Shown: positions 19,511 to 29,475 of the stretch, one piece after another
Numbering within the stretch: the stretch's first letter is position 1
Layout: each line of letters starts with the position of its first letter
Source: Pseudomonas poae
GTDB taxonomy: Bacteria; Pseudomonadota; Gammaproteobacteria; Pseudomonadales; Pseudomonadaceae
Direction: 5' to 3'
Assembly: GCF_001439785.1 (NCBI RefSeq)
Contig: NZ_JYLI01000004.1
Span: 248,001-312,000, forward strand
Length of the DNA stretch: 64,000 nt
The notes under the pieces: generated by a model
The model's database searches: none
What the model was told of the DNA's origin: nothing
What the model saw: the letters and a program-made list of their open reading frames with translations, nothing else
Translations under genes and position numbers: made by a program

Positions 19511-20905
19511 ATGAACGATATCTCCGCTCCTGAGCAATACGATCTGCAAACCGCTGCCCTGAAGGTGCCGCCGCATTCCATCGAGGCCGAACAGGCCGTG
19601 CTCGGTGGCCTGATGCTGGACAACAACGCCTGGGAGCGCGTGCTGGATCAAGTTTCGGATGGCGATTTCTATCGGCATGACCACCGTCTGATCTTCCGCG
19701 CCATCGCCAAGCTGGCCGACCTGAACTCACCGATCGACGTCGTGACCCTCGCCGAGCAGTTGGACAAGGAAGGCCAGACCTCACAGGTTGGTGGCCTGGG
19801 TTACCTCGGTGAGCTGGCGAAAAACACGCCGTCCGTCGCCAACATCAAGGCCTATGCACAGATCGTTCGCGCCCGGGCCACGTTGCGTCAGTTGATCGGC
19901 ATCGCCACCGAAATCGCCGACAGCGCCTTCAACCCCGAAGGCCGCACCGCCGAAGAAATCCTCGACGAGGCCGAACGGCAGATCTTCCAGATCGCCGAAG
20001 CGCGTCCCAAGACCGGCGGCCCGGTCGGCGTCAATGAGCTGCTGACCAAGGCGATCGATCGCATCGACACCTTGTTCAACACCGATAACGCCATTACCGG
20101 CCTCTCCACCGGCTACACCGACCTCGACGGCATGACCAGCGGCCTGCAGCCGGCGGACTTGATCATCGTGGCCGGCCGTCCGTCCATGGGCAAGACCACC
20201 TTCGCCATGAACCTGGTGGAAAACGCCGTGTTGCGCAGTGACAAGAGCGTGTTGGTGTACTCCCTCGAGATGCCAGGTGAATCGCTGATCATGCGGATGC
20301 TTTCGTCGCTGGGCCGAATCGACCAGACCAAAGTCCGTGCCGGTCGCCTGGAAGACGACGACTGGCCGCGCCTGACCTCGGCCGTCAACCTGCTCAACGA
20401 CCGCAAGCTGTTCATCGATGACACCGCCGGCATCAGCCCCTCGGAAATGCGCGCGCGTACTCGACGCCTGGTGCGCGAGCATGGCGATGTGGCACTGATC
20501 ATGATCGACTACCTGCAGCTCATGCAGATTCCGGGTTCGGGGGGCGACAACCGTACCAACGAGATCTCCGAGATTTCCCGTTCCTTGAAAGCCCTGGCCA
20601 AGGAGTTCAACTGCCCGGTGGTTGCGCTGTCCCAGCTCAACCGTTCCCTGGAGCAACGTCCGAACAAACGCCCGATCAACTCCGACTTGCGTGAATCCGG
20701 CGCGATCGAGCAGGATGCCGACGTGATCATGTTCGTGTATCGCGACGAGGTGTATCACCCGGAAACCGAACACAAGGGCATCGCCGAAATCATCATCGGC
20801 AAGCAGCGTAACGGCCCGATCGGCACCACGCGCCTGGCGTTTATCGGCAAGTACACGCGATTCGAAAATCTTGCGCCGGGCAGTTACAACTTCGACGACG
20901 AGTAA
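19511..20905 (+). CDS. dnaB: Replicative DNA helicase DnaB
   Basis: DnaB is the hexameric 5'-3' helicase at the replication fork. The 464-residue product has the N-terminal primase-interaction domain (VPPHSIEAEQAVLGGLMLDN), a linker, and the RecA-like domain with Walker A GRPSMGKTTFAMN at about 222-234, Walker B LIMIDYLQLM and the arginine-rich closing motif KQRNGPIGTTRLAF. I chose ATG 19511; a GTG two codons upstream is equally possible, and neither has a strong Shine-Dalgarno. The stop codon directly abuts that of the next gene, which converges from the right with no intergenic base. Confidence 0.97.
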   Translation: MNDISAPEQYDLQTAALKVPPHSIEAEQAVLGGLMLDNNAWERVLDQVSDGDFYRHDHRLIFRAIAKLADLNSPIDVVTLAEQLDKEGQTSQVGGLGYLGELAKNTPSVANIKAYAQIVRARATLRQLIGIATEIADSAFNPEGRTAEEILDEAERQIFQIAEARPKTGGPVGVNELLTKAIDRIDTLFNTDNAITGLSTGYTDLDGMTSGLQPADLIIVAGRPSMGKTTFAMNLVENAVLRSDKSVLVYSLEMPGESLIMRMLSSLGRIDQTKVRAGRLEDDDWPRLTSAVNLLNDRKLFIDDTAGISPSEMRARTRRLVREHGDVALIMIDYLQLMQIPGSGGDNRTNEISEISRSLKALAKEFNCPVVALSQLNRSLEQRPNKRPINSDLRESGAIEQDADVIMFVYRDEVYHPETEHKGIAEIIIGKQRNGPIGTTRLAFIGKYTRFENLAPGSYNFDDE

Positions 20906-23900
20906 TTATTCCGCTGGTAACGGGAACAGTTGCCTGATGGTTGCTTCGTTGTATTGGTAATTCCAGCGCAGTTCGGCGCCCGCCGGGATGTCCTCGCTGG
21001 CAAACATGGCGGTGAGGATCATTTGTTCCTGTGGCGCATCGCCAACCTGGGTATTGACTCGAAACCGCGCAGCTTCAACGTTGTAACCTGCGGTGGCCTG
21101 ACGCACTGGATGGCCGGCCTCGTACTCAAAGATCGTGTTGATCCTCGACAGCACGTTGTCGCCCGACAGAATCGGTTGCGTGTTCACGGCGTAAGGCGAA
21201 GTAGTCCTGACGTCTTTGATGGCCATCAGATAAGGGTCTTGTCGAAGCTGCGCGATGTACAGCGGCAGTATTTCCCCGCCATATACCCCCAAGGCTTCGC
21301 CTTTGCCGAGCGGTTTACGGGTGATGACCGTGGCTTGTCCGATCAGCGCCGACTCCTGCGCAAACTTCTGATGGGCCGCCGTGAAAGACGTGACCTCAAG
21401 CTTGTCCTCGTACAGCCGCGCGACGCTTTCATAACCTTCCCACTGGATATAAGGCCGAATCAACGTGCTGGGGAATACCGCGTTGGACGTTAACGATTTC
21501 CCCTGTGCCTGGACATGCCGGATGCGCATGGGCTGGCCTGTCAGATTACGCAGTGGGTATCGACCGTTATTGGCTCGGTCGTAGATGCGCTGGTAGTTCG
21601 AACTGTATTGATAGCCTCGTTCGGCACGCATGCTGTTCAACTCTTGCTGCGTATACACCGGCCGCACACCGTTCTCTTCGGCTGACCCGTAGTCGCTGGA
21701 AGAAGGCATTGATTCAAACTCATCACTGGATTCCATGCCTTCAAGTGACGGGGTAGGGGATTCTCCGCCGCCGTGCAGTGCCCCAATGGCCTGATCAATC
21801 TCCCAGCCGCCCCCTGTTTTTTGACGAACGTAGGGCTTATAGGCCCGGAAACGATTGCGCGCATCGACCAGCCACCAGCCCAGCGCGTCAGCTTTGACCT
21901 CGTAATAGGTTTGCTGGTCCTGAATGTAATAACGATAACTGCCGTCTGACGCGGGGCGGCTGTGATAAATGCCATCCTTGCGTGACGTCAGCTCGGTCGG
22001 GGGGCTTTTTTGTGCAAAGGACGGATCAAGTGGCAAGCCTGGCTCCGTTGCCGCTGGCCTCGAAAGCATGCCGCCCCGGTAAGCCGGAGCAGGCCTCGCC
22101 ATCAGCGACGCGCCGGTCTTGTGCAGCGCCGCGTCAAGGGAGGTGACGTCTGATTGGCTGAAGAGCGTACTGCGTTCGGATTCGGTGAGCGTGCGCTCGA
22201 TAGCGCCAGGCAGGTCGGTGGGTGCGCCTGGTGGCGCTGCGTACAACTCCCCCTCACGCACCAGCGTGTGGCTTGCGCTGCTATCCGCACCGCCGATGCT
22301 ACCCAGCAGTGGGCCGCTTGGGCTGGCGTCATGTACGCTGATTTTTCGTGACTTCGGCCAGCCGGGCGTTTGCTCCAGGGTGTAAAGAACCAGTGGCACG
22401 CTCTCGGGGCCGCGCCTGGTGTCGAGAAAAATCCCTGCCTGCAAACGGGCTGCTTGAGCCGCATCGCTATAGGCCTTTGCCTCCATTTGCAGGGTTGGCA
22501 GAGTACTTTTTTCCGTCGACGTCACCGCTGTGTCATCGGGCTCGTTGAGCAGGTCAAACAGCCGCTGCTTTTTACGCGGAACGTCATCGGCCAGCCGTGC
22601 TGCCAGATTTTCGATTCTGGTCAAATAGTCGACATAGAACCTGGGTAGCAGCTTGTTGAATTCAACCTGCGGCATTTGCTCGTCCACCGCATGCAGAAGC
22701 TCTCCTTTTCTGAAGCGCGCTTCGCTGATCTTTATTTCGACTGTTCCCGTGCCGTGGCTCATCACCACCTGTTGTTGTTCGCCGACGATCTTCAATACAT
22801 GGTTGGCCGGCCATTCAGGCAGGGACGTGAGCAGATGGAATTGAATCTGCGGTGAATAGGGGGTGACCGAGCTGCCTTCGGCGCGTTCCAGATTGAAGTC
22901 GGCCAATTCCTGGTCCAGGTTGAAGTCCCTGACCGTATCGCTCAGCAAGGGCGGCGGGCGCTGCATGTCCTGGTGGATTTCACGCAGGCTGGTCTTGTCC
23001 AGGCCGCTGAGCAGGAGGATCGGTTCAATCTTGGGCTGGGTGATATTTGCGGCGTCCGGCCCCAGACGCTTGATCAGTTTCAGTTCGTCCCAGTCGTGTG
23101 GTGTCTCATGGGCCTGGCGCCAACCGCCAACACCATTGCTGCGCAGCGCAGGGCGGTAGGCGTCCGGTTCGGTGGGGTGGTACAGCTCCCATTGCTGCGC
23201 ATCGGGCGTGCGTTGGATAGCGTGGGGGTGGTCATCCAGTTTCAGGTAGTGCCGCTGTTCATGGGTGTACACGCCCTGTTTATCGGCCACCAGGTGGTCC
23301 GGTAATGCCTCGGGATGGCGGTAGGGCTTGAGATCGGCGTTCCACAAGCGCCAACCCTTGTTACGCACCTTGACCTTGACCAGCCTGGCACCGAAACCGA
23401 CGGTGCGTATGGCGCCAGCCGTGGCCACCGCCAGGGCAGCGGTGTCCACCAGGTCGAGCAAGTCATTCAAGGCTTCGTCGCTGTCGCCCCGGCTCCAGGC
23501 CGCGAACCCTTCATACACGGTGTGGATCACCTGCGCAGCCGTGACCACCAACAGCACCTGACCCACGACGGGAATAAAGGAGGCAGCAAAAAACAGGGCG
23601 GACTTGCCCAGATCGATCCAGCTCTGCAGGCGTTTTTGCCGGCTTATCAGGTCGACCTCGGCGGTGGGCACGGCCACGATGCGTGCATCGTTTTTGATCT
23701 GGGCGATTCGTTGTCGGGCAATGGCTGTGAACGGGTCTCCCTCTATCCTCGTGAGGCTGACCGCCGCCTGCAGTTTGGCCGGAAGCCTTTTTTGCGCGAT
23801 CGGGAATTCGGAATGACGAAGCCTGGGCGGTAGCACGTCCAGCACGGTCCCCTGATGTTGCAGCGGCACCAGGTGTTTGAAGAACGCCAGATAATCGGCC

Positions 23901-24769
23901 TTCAGCAGGCGCACCGCCAACTGTGCTTCAAGCTCATCCAGGGAACCGTATTGACGCAGCACGGCGCTCGGATCCTCGGGCGTGTACAGCAGGAGCGGGT
24001 TATTGATGCCGGTGGTCGTGATCACCAGAACGTTGGGCAATACCACCTCATCGAGGGTCAGGTGGTTGCAGGTTATCTTCAGGTTATGTTCCGTTTCCTG
24101 AAGGGTCTTCAATTGCGAATACTGACAAGGCGTTATCTCCTGGCGCATGCTGGCACCGTGCAGCGCAACGCCGAAGGCATGCTGCGCCTGGTCCCTGAAA
24201 ATCCCCCGCACCCTGTCGGCAGACGCCGGCTCGAGGACATGGCTGATGTGTTTTGAATACTGGCCGCCGATATCCAGTTCGCGACAAAAGCGCGCGAACA
24301 GGGGGGCGCAAACAGTACTCGGCACCTCTCCCGAGTCCGTCTGATTGAAAATTACCGTACCGATTTCCATGCCGCCCGTCTCGGCCTCCGAGGCTTCGAA
24401 GTTTTGCAGGGCGGCTTCCAGCAGTGTTTGTCGGGTGGTCCTTGCGTGGTTTTTGATCAAGCCCAGCAGGTGATGATTTTTCCATTCGCGGGACAGGATG
24501 GCGTCTTCGTTCGTGACGAGGCCAAAGAACCAGGTTCGTATTTTTCCGTGCAGCAGCGCGCGTGCAAACTCTTGCGGGCTTTGTATCGTGCCAAGCAGAT
24601 CCTTGAGGTCGTGCCTGGCCTGGTTGCTCTTGATCAGGCTGTTGCGAAAATCCTCACGGACCTGTGTGGGCGCCTTGATCAGCCAAGTGGGTATCTGCTC
24701 CTTGATGAAGTCCAGGTGGGGCGTGAGCGGCGAGCGTGACGGGGTGAAAGCGGGCGGTTGTTGAGTCAT
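20906..24769 (-). CDS. Toxin-like giant protein (DUF6543/dermonecrotic-toxin-like) with SET-like C-terminal domain
   Basis: This 1287-residue protein belongs, by layout, to the large Pseudomonas dermonecrotic-toxin-like (DUF6543) proteins. A polar N-terminal half leads to a hydrophobic hairpin at about 390-420 (ALFFAASFIPVVGQVLLVV). A module of about 80 residues with DLKPYRHPEALPDHLVADK..WELYHPTEPDAYRP..GGW follows at 478-560, then a Pro/Ser-rich linker with KDGIYHSR..YRYYIQD near 926-943. Residues about 1125-1280 look like a SET methyltransferase domain: GVYGGEIL, NVLSRINTIFEYE and EDIPAGAELRWNYQY in the right order. No signal peptide or secretion gene is visible. ATG 24769 follows GAGGG; an ATG at 24784 is possible. 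It abuts dnaB tail to tail. Confidence 0.75.
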   Translation of the reverse strand: MTQQPPAFTPSRSPLTPHLDFIKEQIPTWLIKAPTQVREDFRNSLIKSNQARHDLKDLLGTIQSPQEFARALLHGKIRTWFFGLVTNEDAILSREWKNHHLLGLIKNHARTTRQTLLEAALQNFEASEAETGGMEIGTVIFNQTDSGEVPSTVCAPLFARFCRELDIGGQYSKHISHVLEPASADRVRGIFRDQAQHAFGVALHGASMRQEITPCQYSQLKTLQETEHNLKITCNHLTLDEVVLPNVLVITTTGINNPLLLYTPEDPSAVLRQYGSLDELEAQLAVRLLKADYLAFFKHLVPLQHQGTVLDVLPPRLRHSEFPIAQKRLPAKLQAAVSLTRIEGDPFTAIARQRIAQIKNDARIVAVPTAEVDLISRQKRLQSWIDLGKSALFFAASFIPVVGQVLLVVTAAQVIHTVYEGFAAWSRGDSDEALNDLLDLVDTAALAVATAGAIRTVGFGARLVKVKVRNKGWRLWNADLKPYRHPEALPDHLVADKQGVYTHEQRHYLKLDDHPHAIQRTPDAQQWELYHPTEPDAYRPALRSNGVGGWRQAHETPHDWDELKLIKRLGPDAANITQPKIEPILLLSGLDKTSLREIHQDMQRPPPLLSDTVRDFNLDQELADFNLERAEGSSVTPYSPQIQFHLLTSLPEWPANHVLKIVGEQQQVVMSHGTGTVEIKISEARFRKGELLHAVDEQMPQVEFNKLLPRFYVDYLTRIENLAARLADDVPRKKQRLFDLLNEPDDTAVTSTEKSTLPTLQMEAKAYSDAAQAARLQAGIFLDTRRGPESVPLVLYTLEQTPGWPKSRKISVHDASPSGPLLGSIGGADSSASHTLVREGELYAAPPGAPTDLPGAIERTLTESERSTLFSQSDVTSLDAALHKTGASLMARPAPAYRGGMLSRPAATEPGLPLDPSFAQKSPPTELTSRKDGIYHSRPASDGSYRYYIQDQQTYYEVKADALGWWLVDARNRFRAYKPYVRQKTGGGWEIDQAIGALHGGGESPTPSLEGMESSDEFESMPSSSDYGSAEENGVRPVYTQQELNSMRAERGYQYSSNYQRIYDRANNGRYPLRNLTGQPMRIRHVQAQGKSLTSNAVFPSTLIRPYIQWEGYESVARLYEDKLEVTSFTAAHQKFAQESALIGQATVITRKPLGKGEALGVYGGEILPLYIAQLRQDPYLMAIKDVRTTSPYAVNTQPILSGDNVLSRINTIFEYEAGHPVRQATAGYNVEAARFRVNTQVGDAPQEQMILTAMFASEDIPAGAELRWNYQYNEATIRQLFPLPAE

Positions 24770-24905
24770 GGGTCGAGCCCTCATGGGCTGTGGTTGATCA
24801 CGCTCAGCCTACTCATGGTTTTTTTGCCGGGGCCCTAGCCCGCTAGCCCCTGCCAACGCATTCATGTAAAAGCCGACCATTGCCGTCGGAATTGGTCAAA
24901 ATTTG

Positions 24906-24914
24906 TGCTATATT
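24906..24914 (+). promoter_or_regulatory. Possible extended -10 promoter of ygiQ
   Basis: TGCTATATT (an extended -10, TGnTATATT) occurs 40 bp upstream of the ygiQ ATG in an AT-richer stretch. No good -35 is present at the standard distance, which is acceptable for extended -10 promoters. Confidence 0.45.
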
Positions 24915-24953
24915 CCGCGCCCGCGATTTTTCATCTCAACACCGGTTATCGTC

Positions 24954-27257
<2,304 letters not shown>

Positions 27258-27272
27258 TCGCAGCCTGAATAT

Positions 27273-27307
27273 GCAAAACGCCAGCCTCGTGCTGGCGTTT
27301 TGCTTTC
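27273..27307 (+). terminator. Terminator after ygiQ
   Basis: A perfect 13-bp stem (GCAAAACGCCAGC/GCTGGCGTTTTGC) with loop CTCGT ends in a short T-rich stretch, 15 bp after the ygiQ stop. The A/T flanks on both sides would allow bidirectional action. Confidence 0.9.
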
Positions 27308-27344
27308 TAGTCGGTGGGTAGCCTGTTTGTTAAGGTGGTGCGCA

Positions 27345-27438
27345 ATCGCCTTCGCGAGCAAGCCCGCTCCCACATTTGAACGCGTTCTCCATTTGGAATG
27401 CGGCCAAATGTGGGAGCCGGGCTCGCCCGCGAAAGCGC
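27345..27438 (+). repeat. REP doublet, CTCGCGAA class
   Basis: Inverted REP cores CGCGAGCAAGCCCGCTCCCAC and GTGGGAGCCGGGCTCGCCCG flank a short spacer containing ATTTGGAATGCGGCCAAAT. It ends about 38 bp upstream of the 305-residue gene at 27476, so it may be in or near that gene's leader. Confidence 0.8.
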
Positions 27439-27475
27439 CAGTTCAGTCACCACCTATATCAAGGAAGATCACCCC

Positions 27476-28393
27476 ATGAGCAACCCCTTGCTCAACATCG
27501 GCATGGACTTCAACCGCTCCCGGTTCCTGGCCCGCCAGCGCATCGAAAGCCAACTCAATCTGCCCCGCCTGTTTGCGGCCATCGATGGCGATCCCGGCAT
27601 CGTCGGCGCGGGTGTCGTGTACATCGACGCTGATTTTAATGTCGTGACGCTGCGCGAATTCAAGCCCATCTGCAGCATCAAGCCCAAGCGCATCATTTTG
27701 CGTGAGGCGCAGAAGTACATAGCCCCCGCGCAGTTTGCCGATCAGGTGACCAACAATCCGCGTGAGTCTCGACTCGTGGGGGAGGCCGTCAATACGACAT
27801 TGTCTTGTGCCGGCGCGATTCTGGGTTGGATTGTGGTGTTCAGCGGCACTGTCGCCGTACCGTTCACGGGTGGCGCGAGCTTGGTGGTGGCGGGCCTGGG
27901 CGCCACCGCTGCGGCGGCCAGTACCGCGCAGTGCGTGGTTGGAGGCATGAGAACGTTCAACGAACTCAACGACCCGACCGCCAACGACGATATGGACAAC
28001 GAGGAATGGTATCGCTATGCGATGCCGGTATTGGACGCGGCCTCGCTGTTGGGCGCCGGCGCCTCTACCCTGACGACTGTTCGACTGTTGCAGGCTCGAA
28101 AAGCAACGACCGGTAGAAGCTGGTACGAGCTGTCCAAGGGTTTGACTCGCCAGCAACGCAAGGCGCTCACCAAAGAGTTGCTAAGCCTGAAAGACCCAAG
28201 CCTGAGCAATAAGCTGCTGAAGTTGCGCCAGCGCTCCGGTGAGTTGGTGAAGCGCTATTCGGCGACCGAGATCAATCACGCGACTATTACGCAGATCAGG
28301 GACTCCCTCGGTGCCGCCATTGGTTTCACCGGCAGTGCAGTGTCCGGCAACATTCGAACCATCGCAGTAGGGTTGTACGAGGAGCTTGAGTGA
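27476..28393 (+). CDS. Protein of unknown function with central hydrophobic hairpin (candidate effector)
   Basis: I do not recognise a named family for this 305-residue protein. It has a polar N-terminal 100 residues (MSNPLLNIGMDFNRSRFLAR), two adjacent hydrophobic segments at about 103-150 (AGAILGWIVVFSGTVAVPF and GASLVVAGLGATAAAAS), a third weak one near 190, and a basic, helical C-terminal third. No signal peptide. AAGGAAG precedes the ATG. It is translationally coupled to a small four-helix membrane protein (TGATG overlap), the usual layout of a membrane-active effector with its immunity protein. That role is an inference from architecture and context only; a two-gene housekeeping membrane system is the alternative. 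Confidence 0.7.
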   Translation: MSNPLLNIGMDFNRSRFLARQRIESQLNLPRLFAAIDGDPGIVGAGVVYIDADFNVVTLREFKPICSIKPKRIILREAQKYIAPAQFADQVTNNPRESRLVGEAVNTTLSCAGAILGWIVVFSGTVAVPFTGGASLVVAGLGATAAAASTAQCVVGGMRTFNELNDPTANDDMDNEEWYRYAMPVLDAASLLGAGASTLTTVRLLQARKATTGRSWYELSKGLTRQQRKALTKELLSLKDPSLSNKLLKLRQRSGELVKRYSATEINHATITQIRDSLGAAIGFTGSAVSGNIRTIAVGLYEELE

Positions 28394-28836
28394 TGGTGCG
28401 CCAAGTCTCGTTAAAAGCTTTTTTGGCTGACTACTTCCCTGCGTTTATTTGTGCATTTTTCCTTGCCTGTTTTTCCCTGTCCGCTGCCATTTCATTGGCA
28501 TCCAGTACCTTTTTCCGCGGTGAACCAGAGCGAGCGCGTTACTCCTTTGTGGCGGCGGTAGTCTTGGGTCTGCTCTTGGCGGTCAGTCACTTCTTCATGA
28601 TCCGGGGGAGAGCCTGGGGCGTTTGGGCCATCGTCGCCTTCTACGCGGTGTGTTTTTTGATCGTATTACCAACCTATGGCTATCGGCCCCATATGGCTGC
28701 CTATGTCATTGGGTTACTGTTTCCAATGCTGGGACTGCTGTTGCTCAACAGTAAGCGTCATCGGGAAATGCGTCGTCAGCTACGGGAAATCCGTCACCTG
28801 CGTGAAGCCAAGAGCGCCAGGCACAAAGCTCGCTGA
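28393..28836 (+). CDS. Small four-helix membrane protein (candidate immunity partner)
   Basis: This 147-residue protein has four predicted membrane helices (AFICAFFLACFSLSAAISLA, YSFVAAVVLGLLLAVSHFF, VWAIVAFYAVCFLIVLP, YVIGLLFPMLGLLLLNS) and a strongly basic cytoplasmic tail, KRHREMRRQLREIRHLREAK. The ATG at 28393 overlaps the stop of the upstream gene and follows GAGGAG; a GTG one codon earlier is possible. A decayed copy of the same gene lies about 110 bp downstream, as often seen for immunity genes. No known family is recognised. Confidence 0.72.
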   Translation: MVRQVSLKAFLADYFPAFICAFFLACFSLSAAISLASSTFFRGEPERARYSFVAAVVLGLLLAVSHFFMIRGRAWGVWAIVAFYAVCFLIVLPTYGYRPHMAAYVIGLLFPMLGLLLLNSKRHREMRRQLREIRHLREAKSARHKAR

Positions 28837-28902
28837 ATGGGTAGATTCACGCCCCCCAGCCTCGCACGCGCGCCATAAATATGTTCAGCGCGTGCAACGA
28901 AT

Positions 28903-28934
28903 CGCCTTCGGGAGCGGGCTTGCTCGCGAAGGCG
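28903..28934 (+). repeat. REP singlet at the truncation point of the second membrane gene
   Basis: CGCCTTCG and CGAAGGCG flank the REP core GGAGCGGGCTTGCT. The element sits exactly where the paralogue at 28951 loses its N-terminal codons. The adjoining CAGTTCAGTCA also follows the REP at 27345-27438. Confidence 0.7.
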
Positions 28935-28950
28935 TCAGTTCAGTCATCGC

Positions 28951-29289
28951 CGTTTTCTGGCGCAGTACTTTCCGGTCTTCATGGGCGCGATTTTCGCGGC
29001 GGTATTCAGCCTGGTGTTCGCCGTCCCGCTGGTGGTCGACAGCTATTTCCCGCATCTGCCGCTGGAAGACAACCTCAAGTATTCCTTTTTCGGCGGCCTG
29101 GCGCTGACGTGGGCGGTGCTGCCCACTATCGCCTCCGGACCGCATTGGCTGTCGTTTGGCTTGAGCCTGCTGTTTCCCCTGCTGGGATTGTTGCTGCTCA
29201 ACAGCAAGCGCCACCGCGAAATGCGCGGCAAACTGGTCGACGTGCAGCGGCTGCGCCAGGCCATTATCGCCACCCGCAAAGCCCGCTAG
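28951..29289 (+). pseudogene. Truncated duplicate of the four-helix membrane protein
   Basis: The frame translates to FLAQYFPVFMGAIFAAVFSL at its start and SLLFPLLGLLLLNSKRHREM near its end, matching FLADYFPAFICAFFLACFSL and GLLFPMLGLLLLNSKRHREM of the gene at 28393. About 35 residues (one helical hairpin) are missing in the middle. The homology begins upstream of the first ATG (28981), which has no Shine-Dalgarno, and the segment further upstream is REP sequence. The downstream flank (GGGTAGATTCAC and following 60 bp) is duplicated too. I read it as a tandem duplicate that lost its start; a functional 102-residue protein from ATG 28981 cannot be excluded. Confidence 0.65.
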
Positions 29290-29363
29290 TTGGGTAGATT
29301 CACCACTGATCCCACACGGGCGCCACAAATACGTGCAGCGCTCGCACCACGATTCACCCATTG

Positions 29364-29378
29364 GCGCCGTTTTGGTGC
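29364..29378 (+). promoter_or_regulatory. Near-consensus NtrC-type binding site
   Basis: GCGCCGTTTTGGTGC fits GCACC-N4-TGGTGC with one mismatch. It lies about 45 bp upstream of the sigma-54 element at 29423, a reasonable enhancer position. A further TGCACC half-site follows at 29383-29388. Confidence 0.5.
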
Positions 29379-29422
29379 TGTACTGCACCGGGTCCATTGA
29401 GAAAGCGCAATGACCGCCGCGC

Positions 29423-29438
29423 TGGCATAAGTCTTGCG
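29423..29438 (+). promoter_or_regulatory. Sigma-54 promoter of the transglutaminase/ATP-grasp cluster
   Basis: TGGCATAAGTCTTGCG carries the -24 GG and -12 GC with exactly ten bases between them and fits TGGCAYR-N4-TTGC. The -12 element is 39 bp upstream of the GTG start at 29476, allowing a leader of about 27 bases that contains AGGAGG. Confidence 0.7.
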
Positions 29439-29475
29439 CGCGTTGTTCCCATGCTCTGGCTCGCAGGAGGCCGCC

